NCBI RefSeq assembly: GCF_013778505.1
Contig: NZ_JAAOWU010000023.1
Span: 1 to 64,000 of the forward strand
Reading direction: 5' to 3'
Length of the DNA: 64,000 bases
Source: Pseudomonas sivasensis
GTDB lineage: Bacteria > Pseudomonadota > Gammaproteobacteria > Pseudomonadales > Pseudomonadaceae
The position numbers were made by a program, and so were the translations under genes. Every line of letters begins with the position of its first letter. The stretch's first letter is position 1. This document shows, piece by piece, positions 9,417 through 17,747 of this stretch. The notes beneath the pieces were generated by a model, which did not search any database, had not been told where the DNA came from, and saw only the letters and a list, made by a program, of their open reading frames with translations.

Positions 9417-11045
9417 TCACGCTTCCCGCGCCTTGACCTTCAAATGCCGCGCATACCACGGCCGCTTCGGCACGCGCTTGAACAACCCTGTGAGCGCATC
9501 GTCGTCAGCACCAAAGGTAATACGCAACGCGAGCTTCATGGTCTCCGGGTCCATTTCCATCGACTTGCCCATTTGCAACCCCGGCGTGGTGCTGCAGCCG
9601 TGGGTGTCCGGGCCGAGCCACGGGTCGCCGACTTCGACCCAGCGGCCCGGGGCGAACCAGGCTACGCCGTTGACTTCCAGCCGGCTGACTTCGCCTGGAT
9701 TGAAGCGTTCATGGGCGCGGAACCAGTCTTCGATGCGGTCGTCGATCCAGCCGTGGAAGTGCCAGAACACCGGGTTTACGTGGGAGGAAAACGGGTCGCC
9801 CAGGAAGTCGTTTTCGGCGGCGTACCACCGCGCGGCAAAGTCTGCCGGGTCGCGGGCAAAGGGCACTGGCGCGCCGTTGGAGGGATCGCGGGGCACGGAG
9901 GCCCAGCGCATGTGCAGCCAGTCGTGCAGGCCCAGTTCCATCTCGGAACCCAATTGGCCCAAGGTGTATTTGGCCAGGTAACGCGGGTCGCGGTATTGGG
10001 ACTCCCAGACCTGGAAGTTGCTGTGGTACGTCTCTAGCGACTTGATGTCGCTGACCCACTGGGTGTATTCGCTGTCGTCGGGGGCCAACCAGGTGGGCGG
10101 CAAGGCGAAGCCATCGTGGTTGTCGAAGTAGCGCACAAAGCCCAGGCGATCACGCTCCAGCGCCGGTTGCGGTTCGGGGAAGGCCGGCCAAGAGGGTAAG
10201 TCCTGCATGGCGCGTGCAGTGCCGAGCATATGCCGATGCATAAAGAAGAAATCGATGCCCGAGCCGTTGCGATCTTTGCGCTTGCCACGGGCGTCGCGCT
10301 CCTGGCCCCGTGGGCCGGGCTGCCAGCCGATGCCGCGCAGGGCATCGCGTTTTTCTTCGGAGAGTTTGTGCCATTGGTCGCGAGTGGCGTGCCACAGCTG
10401 GTGGAACAGGCGGTGTTCGGGGGCGATGAGCCAGGCGAGCAGGGTCGGGTTGTGGCCGATGCGCTCGCGGGCTTCGGGAAACAGCTGTTTGTGGGCGATA
10501 AAGCGGTTGTCGCGTTCGGTCAGGGCCAGGGGGCGATTCAGGTCGAGGATCTGCCCGCTGAGGGTGCCGCTGCCGGCGTTGCCGAAGTCGGCCCAGACTT
10601 CATCGAGGGTCATCTTGAATTCATAGGCGGGCCTGCCATCGGCCGAATCGCGGTCGATCAAGCGCCAGTAGAGCAAGGCGCCCTCGCCCGTCAGCAAATC
10701 GCCCAATACCCGGTAACGCGGTTCACCTTCGGCACGCAGGTTGGCGGCGGTGTCCAGGTAGCCGCGCAGGCCTCGGCCACGGGGGGCGATGTCGAGCAGC
10801 AGTTCCAAGCCTTGCAGCGGCAGGCCCTTGAGGCCAGCGTCGCGGCCTTCCAGGCGCAGACTCCAGACGCCACGCAAGGTATTGGCCAGTTGCTGGCCGG
10901 CGGTGTCGGCCAGATCGACCGTGGCTTCGCCGGGGGTGATGGGGAATTCTTCACGCGTCCACTCGCGATGGGCATAGAAAGCTGCCGGCACAGCGGCGCC
11001 GGTGAGCGCGAGGCCTGCGATGAACCCACGTCGAGAGATGGTCAT
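9417..11045 (-). CDS. pvdP: PvdP, periplasmic tyrosinase of pyoverdine chromophore maturation
   Basis: Copper tyrosinase that oxidises the D-Tyr/Dab part of ferribactin to close the pyoverdine chromophore in the periplasm. 542 residues. The N-terminus S-R-R-G-F-I-A-G-L-A-L is a Tat signal. Candidate copper-binding His occur in F-F-F-M-H-R-H-M, W-L-H-M-R-W and F-W-H-F-H-G-W-I-D-D, the last being the classic CuB-type motif. Length fits PvdP. The gene is divergent from pvdMNO, and its own iron-starvation box lies at 11081-11104, 36 bp before the start. It is therefore probably transcribed by PvdS under iron limitation. Assignment is by memory of the family plus strong context. Confidence 0.93.
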   Translation of the reverse strand: MTISRRGFIAGLALTGAAVPAAFYAHREWTREEFPITPGEATVDLADTAGQQLANTLRGVWSLRLEGRDAGLKGLPLQGLELLLDIAPRGRGLRGYLDTAANLRAEGEPRYRVLGDLLTGEGALLYWRLIDRDSADGRPAYEFKMTLDEVWADFGNAGSGTLSGQILDLNRPLALTERDNRFIAHKQLFPEARERIGHNPTLLAWLIAPEHRLFHQLWHATRDQWHKLSEEKRDALRGIGWQPGPRGQERDARGKRKDRNGSGIDFFFMHRHMLGTARAMQDLPSWPAFPEPQPALERDRLGFVRYFDNHDGFALPPTWLAPDDSEYTQWVSDIKSLETYHSNFQVWESQYRDPRYLAKYTLGQLGSEMELGLHDWLHMRWASVPRDPSNGAPVPFARDPADFAARWYAAENDFLGDPFSSHVNPVFWHFHGWIDDRIEDWFRAHERFNPGEVSRLEVNGVAWFAPGRWVEVGDPWLGPDTHGCSTTPGLQMGKSMEMDPETMKLALRITFGADDDALTGLFKRVPKRPWYARHLKVKAREA

Positions 11046-11080
11046 TGTTTACCTTAGGAAACGGCTTGATCAGAGCTAGA

Positions 11081-11104
11081 ACGTTTGCTGGCAGGGGAAA
11101 TTTA
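11081..11104 (-). promoter_or_regulatory. PvdS iron-starvation box for pvdP
   Basis: Reads TAAAT, 16 bases, CGT on the minus strand, an exact match to the PvdS (ECF sigma) promoter consensus. It lies 36 bp upstream of the pvdP ATG. Confidence 0.85.
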
Positions 11105-11124
11105 CCGCCGCCGTCTCGCCCGCC

Positions 11125-11148
11125 TAAATTTCCCCGCTCATCGCTCGT
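11125..11148 (+). promoter_or_regulatory. PvdS iron-starvation box for pvdMNO
   Basis: Reads TAAAT, 16 bases, CGT on the plus strand and ends 34 bp before the pvdM ATG. With the divergent box at 11081-11104 it forms a back-to-back pair only 20 bp apart. Confidence 0.85.
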
Positions 11149-11182
11149 TCTTCCCAGATAGCAAAGGCCTCAACTGACTGAG

Positions 11183-12532
11183 ATGGCAATGACAAAATCA
11201 CGTTCGAAAAAGGCGTTGTATATCGGCCTGCCGCTGGCCCTGGCCGTCGGCGCTGGCTTGCTGGTCTGGGATCACTGGTTCAGGGGCAACGCCGGCTACT
11301 CGCTGGAGGTGATCAAGCAGGCCAACGAGATGCAGGATCGGTTGTTGTCGTTCGACAGCCATATCACTGTGCCGGTGGATTTCGGCACCGCAGGCAAAGA
11401 AGCGGACAAGGACGGCAGCGATCAATTTGACCTGGTCAAGGCCAGTCGGGGCCGCTTGTCCGGCGCCGCCGTGACCATCTTCGGCTGGCCGGAAATCTGG
11501 AACGGCCCGAACGCACCGCACAAACCCACCGAAGGGTTTGTCGAAGCGGCACGCCATGAACAGGAAGTGCGCTACAAGATCATCAGCGCCATGGTGCGCG
11601 ACTTCCCCAATCAGGTCGCCATCGCCTACACCCCGGACGACTTCCGGCGCCTGCATGGCGAGGGCAAGTTCGCGATCTTTATGAGCATGCTCAACGCCTA
11701 CCCGCTGGGCAACGATCTGAACCAGTTGGACCTGTGGGCCGCGCGCGGCATGCGCATGTTCGGCTTCAGCTATGTGGGCAATAACGCCTGGTCGGACTCA
11801 TCGCGCCCGCTGCCATTCTTCAATGATTCGGTGGATGCGCTCGACGGGCTGTCCGACATCGGCAAACAAGCCGTGCACCGTCTCAATGACCTGGGTGTGA
11901 TCATCGATGTGTCGCAGATGTCGACCAAGGCCCTGGAACAGGTGGCGCAGCTGAGCCGCACACCAATGGTGGCGTCCCACTCGGCGCCGCGTGCGGCGGT
12001 GGATATCCCGCGCAACCTCAGCGACAAGGAATTACAGCTGATCAAGCACAGTGGCGGCGTGGTGCAGATCGTGGCCTTCTCGGCCTACCTGCGCCCGCTG
12101 AGCCAGCCAACCCAGGACAAGCTCAACACGCTGCGCGCCCGTTTTGACCTGCCGCCCCTGCCGAACCTGGCCATGGCCCTGATGCCAGGCGATCCCATCA
12201 TCGCTGCCTGGCCCGAGCAGCGGTTCGGCGAGTACGCCAGCGCGCTGTACGGCATCCTCGACGAGGAACCCAAGGCCACCCTCAAAGATCTGGGCAACGC
12301 GATCGACTACACCGTGCGCAAGATCGGCATCGACCACGTCGGCCTGTCTTCGGACTTCAACGACGGGGGTGGCATCGACGGCTGGAACAACGTCGGCGAA
12401 ATCCGCAACGTCACCGCCGAGCTGATCCAGCGCGGCTACTCCGAAGCCGACATCGCCAAGCTGTGGGGAGGCAACTTCCTGCGGGTCTGGGACCAAGTAC
12501 AAAAAGCTGCCAAACCATTGGCCAACCATTAA
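11183..12532 (+). CDS. pvdM: PvdM, periplasmic dipeptidase-like pyoverdine maturation protein
   Basis: Membrane-anchored or periplasmic protein of the peptidase M19 (renal dipeptidase) fold, needed for ferribactin oxidation in Pseudomonas; its own reaction is not settled. 449 residues. Residues ~10-30 form an N-terminal hydrophobic segment (Y-I-G-L-P-L-A-L-A-V-G-A-G-L-L-V) after a basic stretch. M19-type landmarks follow: F-D-S-H-I, S-H-S-A-P-R-A and D-H-V-G-L-S-S-D-F. A second ATG two codons in is possible. It is first gene of the pvdM-N-O operon, 18 bp before pvdN, behind an exact iron-starvation box. Confidence 0.92.
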   Translation: MAMTKSRSKKALYIGLPLALAVGAGLLVWDHWFRGNAGYSLEVIKQANEMQDRLLSFDSHITVPVDFGTAGKEADKDGSDQFDLVKASRGRLSGAAVTIFGWPEIWNGPNAPHKPTEGFVEAARHEQEVRYKIISAMVRDFPNQVAIAYTPDDFRRLHGEGKFAIFMSMLNAYPLGNDLNQLDLWAARGMRMFGFSYVGNNAWSDSSRPLPFFNDSVDALDGLSDIGKQAVHRLNDLGVIIDVSQMSTKALEQVAQLSRTPMVASHSAPRAAVDIPRNLSDKELQLIKHSGGVVQIVAFSAYLRPLSQPTQDKLNTLRARFDLPPLPNLAMALMPGDPIIAAWPEQRFGEYASALYGILDEEPKATLKDLGNAIDYTVRKIGIDHVGLSSDFNDGGGIDGWNNVGEIRNVTAELIQRGYSEADIAKLWGGNFLRVWDQVQKAAKPLANH

Positions 12533-12550
12533 CCCTCTAGAAGCCAGTCC

Positions 12551-13819
12551 ATGACCGACCGCCGTACGTTTCTCAAGCAGGCAGGGGTACTTGCCGCCAG
12601 CCTGCCGCTGGGCGCTGCCATCCTGCCTCAGGCGCAAGCAGCCGCAACACAAGACCCATGGACCGGGTTCAAGCGACTGTTCAACCAAGACCCGGACTAC
12701 CTGCACTTCTCCAACTTCCTAGTGACCTCGCACCCCAAACCGGTACGCGAAGCCATTGAGCGTTACCGCGCACAGATCGACCGCAACCCAGGGCTGGCCA
12801 TGGACTGGGACTTGCAGGAAACCTGGAAGCGTGAAGGCCAGGTGCGCGAATGGGCCGGCCGCTACCTGAAGGCCTCTCCCCCGCAGATCGCCTTGACCGG
12901 CAGCACCTCCGAAGGGCTGGCGATGATCTATGGCGGGATCAAGGTACGGCCCGACCAGGAAATCCTGACCACGGTTCACGAGCACTACGCCACCCAGAAC
13001 GTGCTGGACTTTCGTGTGCTCAAGCAAGCCACACAGGTACGCCGGATCGCACTGTTCGACAACGCCAACCAAGTCTCTGTCGATGAAGTACTCGGCAATA
13101 TCCAGCGCAACATCCGCCCCAACACCCGTGTGTTGGGCATGACCTGGGTGCAGTCCGGCAGCGGCGTGAAGCTGCCCATCGGCGAGATCGGCAAGCTGGT
13201 GGACGAGCACAACCGCAACCGCGATGAGCAAGACCGCATCCTCTACGTGGTGGATGGCGTGCACGGCTTCGGCGTGGAAAACCTCGATTTCCCCGACATG
13301 CACTGCGACTTCTTCATCGCCGGCACCCATAAATGGATGTTCGGCCCGCGCGGCACCGGTCTGGTGTGCGCCCGCGACCCCGAGAACAAATACGTCACGC
13401 CGATGGTGCCGACCTTCTCCGAGGACAAGGACTTCGCCACCAGCATGACGCCTGGCGGCTACCACGCCTTCGAGCATCGCTGGGCCGCAGATGAAGCCTT
13501 CAAGCTGCACTTGCAGTTGGGCAAGGCCCAGGTGCAGACACGCATCCATGGACTGAATACCGAGCTGAAAGACCAATTGCTGGCGCAGCCACAGGTCGAG
13601 CTGGTCACCCCGCGCAACCCCGCGCTGTCCGCCGGTTTCACCTTCTTCCGAATCAAGGGCCAGGACAGTGACGCAGTGGTGGCCCACATGATGAAACACC
13701 GTGTGGTGATCGATTCGGTGGACCGTGATGTCGGCCCCGTGATTCGCACCTCGCCTGGCCTGCTCAACAACGCCGACGAAATCCAGCGGTTCATGACCCT
13801 GCTGCGCCAGCGGGTGTGA
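12551..13819 (+). CDS. pvdN: PvdN, PLP-dependent enzyme of pyoverdine side-chain formation
   Basis: Periplasmic PLP enzyme that converts the glutamate side chain of the chromophore to the succinamide form. 422 residues. The Tat signal is at the start (D-R-R-T-F-L-K-Q-A-G-V then A-A-S-L-P-L-G-A). The fold-type-I aminotransferase core includes V-D-G-V-H-G-F-G and the PLP lysine in A-G-T-H-K-W-M-F-G-P-R-G, Lys 261 by count. Second gene of the pvdMNO operon; pvdO starts 32 bp downstream. Length and Tat export match PvdN and separate it from cytoplasmic cysteine-desulfurase relatives. Confidence 0.93.
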   Translation: MTDRRTFLKQAGVLAASLPLGAAILPQAQAAATQDPWTGFKRLFNQDPDYLHFSNFLVTSHPKPVREAIERYRAQIDRNPGLAMDWDLQETWKREGQVREWAGRYLKASPPQIALTGSTSEGLAMIYGGIKVRPDQEILTTVHEHYATQNVLDFRVLKQATQVRRIALFDNANQVSVDEVLGNIQRNIRPNTRVLGMTWVQSGSGVKLPIGEIGKLVDEHNRNRDEQDRILYVVDGVHGFGVENLDFPDMHCDFFIAGTHKWMFGPRGTGLVCARDPENKYVTPMVPTFSEDKDFATSMTPGGYHAFEHRWAADEAFKLHLQLGKAQVQTRIHGLNTELKDQLLAQPQVELVTPRNPALSAGFTFFRIKGQDSDAVVAHMMKHRVVIDSVDRDVGPVIRTSPGLLNNADEIQRFMTLLRQRV

Positions 13820-13851
13820 CGCTCACTTTTCCCTTTGAACGAGATGCCCAC

Positions 13852-14724
13852 ATGATTCCATTCCGACTCAAACCCTTGACCACCCTGATGCTCACCGCCC
13901 TGTGCAGCGCCCTGCTGCCAGGCGTGGCCCAGGCCGCCGCGCCACAGCCAGGCAAAGTGTTCAAGGACTGTAAGGACTGCCCGGAAATGGTCGTGCTGCC
14001 CGCCGGCACCTTCACCATGGGGACGCCTGAGGATGAGGTCGGTCGCGAGCCGGATGAAGGCCCGATGCATGACGTGACCTTCGCCAAACCGTTCGCCATG
14101 AGCCGCTTCCACATCACTGCCGGTGAATGGGACAGCTATGTGCGCCAGACCGGCGTGAAGATCGCCAATGGTGACACCCGCCCCGGCCGCGAATGCATCG
14201 CCAGCAAGCCGCGCTATCCACAAGGCCCGCGTCAGCCGGCGGTGTGCATGGACATGGACGACATCAAGGCCTACGTCGCCTGGCTGTCGAAAAAGACCGG
14301 CCAACACTACCAAATGGTCAGCGAAGCCCAGCGCGAATACGCCGCCCGTGCCGGTTCCACCGGGCCTTTCCCGTTCCCCTTCGATGAAGGCAAGGGCTAC
14401 AGCATCGCCGAACACGCCAACACCTACGGGCCTGCGGACGGCTACAGCTACTCGTCGCCAGTGGGCAGCTACCCGCCCAACGCGTTCGGCATGTACGACA
14501 TGCACGGCAACGTCTACGAGCGCGTCGCCGACTGCGAACATACCAACTACATCGGCGCCCCTGCCGACGGCAGTGCCTGGGTAGAACCTAACTGCGAGTC
14601 CTATCAGATTCGCGGCAATGACTGGGGTGAAGCACCGGTATTTTCGCGCTCGGGCAACCGCAACACTATCTACCCGCAGACGCGGGGCGACTGGATCGGC
14701 TTCAGGGTTGTGCGTGATCTCTGA
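13852..14724 (+). CDS. pvdO: PvdO, FGE-like pyoverdine maturation oxidase
   Basis: Periplasmic protein of the formylglycine-generating-enzyme (sulfatase-modifying) fold that completes oxidation of dihydropyoverdine to pyoverdine. 290 residues from ATG 13852. A GTG at 13816 in frame would bury the signal peptide and is rejected. Signal peptide at residues ~1-28 (L-M-L-T-A-L-C-S-A-L-L then A-Q-A). FGE-family motifs are F-T-M-G-T, Y-D-M-H-G-N-V-Y-E and W-I-G-F-R-V. Cys occur in the N-terminal D-C-K-D-C-P and later. Last gene of pvdMNO, followed by a strong terminator shared with convergent fpvA. Confidence 0.92.
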   Translation: MIPFRLKPLTTLMLTALCSALLPGVAQAAAPQPGKVFKDCKDCPEMVVLPAGTFTMGTPEDEVGREPDEGPMHDVTFAKPFAMSRFHITAGEWDSYVRQTGVKIANGDTRPGRECIASKPRYPQGPRQPAVCMDMDDIKAYVAWLSKKTGQHYQMVSEAQREYAARAGSTGPFPFPFDEGKGYSIAEHANTYGPADGYSYSSPVGSYPPNAFGMYDMHGNVYERVADCEHTNYIGAPADGSAWVEPNCESYQIRGNDWGEAPVFSRSGNRNTIYPQTRGDWIGFRVVRDL

Positions 14725-14750
14725 TTACGCACACTGAAACCGGCAAAAAA

Positions 14751-14783
14751 AAACCGCCTGGCATGAGCCAGGCGGTTTTTTTA
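14751..14783. terminator. Bidirectional terminator between pvdO and fpvA
   Basis: A 12-bp perfect stem (AAACCGCCTGGC with its complement, loop ATGA) has an A-run on the left and a T-run on the right. It can therefore end pvdMNO on plus and fpvA on minus. Confidence 0.92.
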
Positions 14784-14823
14784 TGTCTGGAGGGAGCCGG
14801 CACGCGTGCCGGCTCCCGGTGGA

Positions 14824-17316
14824 TCAGAACGCGTACTTGGCGTTGATCATTGCGTTGCGAGGTTCGCCGTAAGAGCCCGAAGTGAATGTACCAATACCGT
14901 CGTAATACTTCTTATCGAACAGATTGTTCACATTCAGACCAACAGTCAGGTGCTCATCCACTTTGTAGTTCGCCAACAGCCCCACTACTGCAAACGGATC
15001 CTGCGTTGCCTTGTAGGTAGGGCCGGTGTATTGAGGGACTTGCCCCTCGGCGTACATCTTGCTCTGCCAGGTAACGTTGCCGCCAATGGTCAGACGTTCC
15101 AGGTCGCCCTGCAAGCGGTAGGTAGTGCCGAGCTTGAGGAGGTTGGAAGGCTGGTTGGTCTGGACACGCTCACCATTCTTGTCGTGAGACTCACGATAGG
15201 TGTAGCCACCGAATATGTTCCAACCCTTGGTCAACTCGCCCGAAATCTCGGTCTCGACACCACGAGTGCTGGTGCCGCTGATAGCCTTATAGGCTGTTTT
15301 GTTGGAGTTGGGATTGAAGACCTCCTCAGGGCTGTTCTTCTGCTCTACATCAAACAACGCGATACTGGCGTTCAACGCACCGTTGAAGAATTCGCCTTTC
15401 AAGCCAATCTCGTAGTTGTCACCCTGCAGCGGCTCCAGGGACTTGTCGTCAACCGTCTTGTAGAACGTCTGCGGCAAGAAGATGTTGGTGTAGCTGGCAT
15501 ACGCCGAATAGGTGTCGTTCAACTCGTAGACAATCCCCGCATAGGGAGTGACAACTCCGGTTTTACGAGTTTTGTCAGTGGCTTTGCTCTGATTCGAAAT
15601 GCTCGTGACGCGGTCTTCCTGATCCCACCAGCTGACACGAGTACCAAGAATTACGGTTAACGGATCGAATGGCTTCAGACGCACCGCAGTGTAAACCCCG
15701 CTTTGCTGAAGGCTCGTAACCGTTCCGCCATTTTCGACGAACTTCGGTCGAGCGAACTGACGGCCATCCCAGGCGAAAATATTGTCCACCGCCGCGAAGT
15801 CGCCATCGGCTCCAGTGCTGACGTAGTCCGGAAAGTTCAGGTGCGTGCGCGAAGTGCTGGCACCCACTACCAACTCATGCTGACGCCCACCCAAAGTGAA
15901 CGGGCCGGTGGCAAAGGTATCCAGGGTGTCTTGAGTCTGGTAGCTGTCCAGACGACTGATATAGGCATTTGCGCCGACGCCTGTCACTGGGTCTGGCGCG
16001 CCATTACTGGCAGAAGCCCCCTCCCCTTTGCGATAGCTGTATTGGTGGCTGTAAGCAGTTTTCCAACTCCAGTCGTTAGCCAGCTTGTGATCCAGCATGG
16101 TGCTGAAGTTATAGCTGGTGTTGTCCTGGAATGCCCAACGGCTGGCAGGGTTGAACGAACGGGAGAAATTAGTCTGTTTGCCGGTGTTGTAGAACAACGG
16201 GATATGCCCATAAGTCGTGCCATCGGCGTTGTTGTTCTGGTAATCGAGGCTGGTGCGTAACGTGGTGTCATCACTCAAGTCGATGTCCAGGGCGCCGTAC
16301 ATCACACGCTTTTCTTGCTTGTACCAATCAATGAACGAATTTTGCTTCTGATAAGCCGCGACGAAACGTCCACGCACATTGCCGGTTTCGGTCAGCGGAC
16401 CCGAGACGTCAACTTCGGAGCGGTAGCGGTCCCACGCCCCCGCCTCTCCGGAAACGTATGCCTGGAAGTCGCTGGTAGGACGCTTGCGCACTAGGTTGAC
16501 GGTGGCGGATGGAGTGCCTGCACCACTCATCAGGCCGGTCGCGCCGCGCACAACTTCAACGCGGTCATAGATAGCCATGTCCGACAGTGGGCCGGTGTAC
16601 TGCTGTGACTCGTTGGCCACTTGCGACGGAATGCCATCGTACTGAAAGTTCTGTATTGAGAAGCCACGGGAATAGAAAGAATAACGCTCACTGTCGCGGT
16701 GGTTGATGCTGATACCCGGCGTGAACGCCATCACTTCGTTAAGCGTCGAAAGATGCTGGTCGTCCATCAGTTGACGGGTAATCACACTCACCGACTGCGG
16801 CGTTTCGCGCAAGGACAAGGGAAGCTTGGTGGCGGTGCTGGTTGCTCCCGTGGTGTACGAACCGGTGTTTTCGGTCGTCTCCCCAAGACCCTCGGCACTG
16901 ATCGTGGTCGCGCCCAGGTTCAGCGCCGAACCGGTGGATGGCGCCATCACGATATAGCTGCCGCTGGCTTCGCGACTGGCCTGCAAGCCACTGCCCGACA
17001 ACAGTCGAGACAGGCCTTCATCCACGCCAAACTGCCCTTTCAACCCTGGAGTGGAGCGCTGGCTGGCGATCGCTGGATCGTAGGAAATCGAGACACCGGC
17101 CGCCGAGCCGAATGACATCAGCGCATCCGATAATTTACCGGCCGGAATCGCGAAGGCAACCTTGCCGGCTTCGCTCTGGGCAAGTGCGACGCTCGGCATC
17201 AATGTGGCGGCAGCTGGCACAGCCAGCGCGGCGCCCAACATCATCAGACGCACGGTCTGCGGCAATTTCTTCAGCGCGTAATGCTTGGGCGTAGACAACC
17301 AAAGGAGATAAGGCAT
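14824..17316 (-). CDS. fpvA: FpvA, TonB-dependent ferripyoverdine receptor and signal transducer
   Basis: Outer-membrane receptor for the pyoverdine made by this locus. 830 residues from ATG 17314-17316, with AAGGA nine bases upstream; a TTG three codons earlier overlaps that site. Long signal peptide (ends ~A-L-A-Q). A STN signalling domain follows at ~48-120 (F-A-I-P-A-G-K-L-S-D-A-L ... G-L-Q-A). This domain is seen only in transducing receptors and contacts an inner-membrane anti-sigma factor (FpvR type). Plug at ~150-270 (E-T-P-Q-S-V-S-V-I-T-R, then V-E-V-V-R-G-A-T-G-L). Barrel ends in N-A-K-Y-A-F. It lies among pvd genes, convergent with pvdO. No exact TAAAT-N16-CGT box lies upstream, but an inverted repeat does (17399-17428). 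Confidence 0.94.
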   Translation of the reverse strand: MPYLLWLSTPKHYALKKLPQTVRLMMLGAALAVPAAATLMPSVALAQSEAGKVAFAIPAGKLSDALMSFGSAAGVSISYDPAIASQRSTPGLKGQFGVDEGLSRLLSGSGLQASREASGSYIVMAPSTGSALNLGATTISAEGLGETTENTGSYTTGATSTATKLPLSLRETPQSVSVITRQLMDDQHLSTLNEVMAFTPGISINHRDSERYSFYSRGFSIQNFQYDGIPSQVANESQQYTGPLSDMAIYDRVEVVRGATGLMSGAGTPSATVNLVRKRPTSDFQAYVSGEAGAWDRYRSEVDVSGPLTETGNVRGRFVAAYQKQNSFIDWYKQEKRVMYGALDIDLSDDTTLRTSLDYQNNNADGTTYGHIPLFYNTGKQTNFSRSFNPASRWAFQDNTSYNFSTMLDHKLANDWSWKTAYSHQYSYRKGEGASASNGAPDPVTGVGANAYISRLDSYQTQDTLDTFATGPFTLGGRQHELVVGASTSRTHLNFPDYVSTGADGDFAAVDNIFAWDGRQFARPKFVENGGTVTSLQQSGVYTAVRLKPFDPLTVILGTRVSWWDQEDRVTSISNQSKATDKTRKTGVVTPYAGIVYELNDTYSAYASYTNIFLPQTFYKTVDDKSLEPLQGDNYEIGLKGEFFNGALNASIALFDVEQKNSPEEVFNPNSNKTAYKAISGTSTRGVETEISGELTKGWNIFGGYTYRESHDKNGERVQTNQPSNLLKLGTTYRLQGDLERLTIGGNVTWQSKMYAEGQVPQYTGPTYKATQDPFAVVGLLANYKVDEHLTVGLNVNNLFDKKYYDGIGTFTSGSYGEPRNAMINAKYAF

Positions 17317-17398
17317 CGACAGCAATCCTTGAACAATGAGGCGTGTGTTTGGCAGAAATTAGTGGCGTCTTTGAGCGCCTCTGGTTAATAAGACGGTT

Positions 17399-17428
17399 CA
17401 GGTAATGAAAACCAGACTCATTTACCTG
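17399..17428. promoter_or_regulatory. Inverted repeat upstream of fpvA
   Basis: CAGGTAATGA at 17399-17408 and TCATTTACCTG at 17418-17428 are near-perfect complements around a 9-bp spacer. A run of eight T follows on the plus strand. It lies about 85-115 bp upstream of fpvA. It may be an operator or a plus-strand terminator-like hairpin. It is not a standard Fur box, because the spacing is too wide. Confidence 0.45.
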
Positions 17429-17635
17429 CTTTTTTTTACCACCCCTCTAAACGCGCTCAACCCTCAACCGCCAGGGGCATTGAGGGTCGAGCACGCCTGC
17501 TCATAGAAATGAAAGCGTCCATGGGAAGGGAACGGCGCACCGGCCTACGGGTGCCGGCCATGAAACATGGCCGCATCCAATCTATAACGTGGGGCTGGCG
17601 GACAAATTTAGGGCCCGTGCCCAACGCAATGAGGC

Positions 17636-17659
17636 TAAATCGCGCCGTAGTCGAAACGT
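17636..17659 (+). promoter_or_regulatory. PvdS iron-starvation box for pvdE
   Basis: TAAAT, 16 bases, CGT on the plus strand, 88 bp before the pvdE ATG. Exact consensus match. Confidence 0.85.
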
Positions 17660-17747
17660 CTTCTACAAAAGCCCGCGAGCGATCAAATGGATCGCCGGGC
17701 CTCCACTCGCCCTTAGCACGTAGCCACGTCGCGACCGAGGTAGTTTC

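Larger units (their letters stand above)
17317..17747. other. Intergenic region between divergent fpvA and pvdE
   Basis: 431 bp without a convincing gene on either strand; short frames here lack ribosome sites and family features. It contains the fpvA leader with the inverted repeat at 17399-17428, a perfect 19-bp hairpin-type palindrome at 17555-17573 (CGGCCATG-aaa-CATGGCCG), and the pvdE iron-starvation box at 17636-17659. Confidence 0.6.

Noticed and set aside
11183..12532. Calling PvdM a working renal dipeptidase
   Set aside because: The fold is M19, but context and family knowledge place it in pyoverdine maturation; peptidase activity is not shown.
13852..14724. Calling PvdO a sulfatase-activating enzyme
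   Set aside because: FGE fold only; there is no sulfatase nearby and its place in pvdMNO defines the role.
17399..17428. Fur box upstream of fpvA
   Set aside because: The AATGA/TCATT arms are 9 bp apart, too wide for the usual 19-bp Fur motif.
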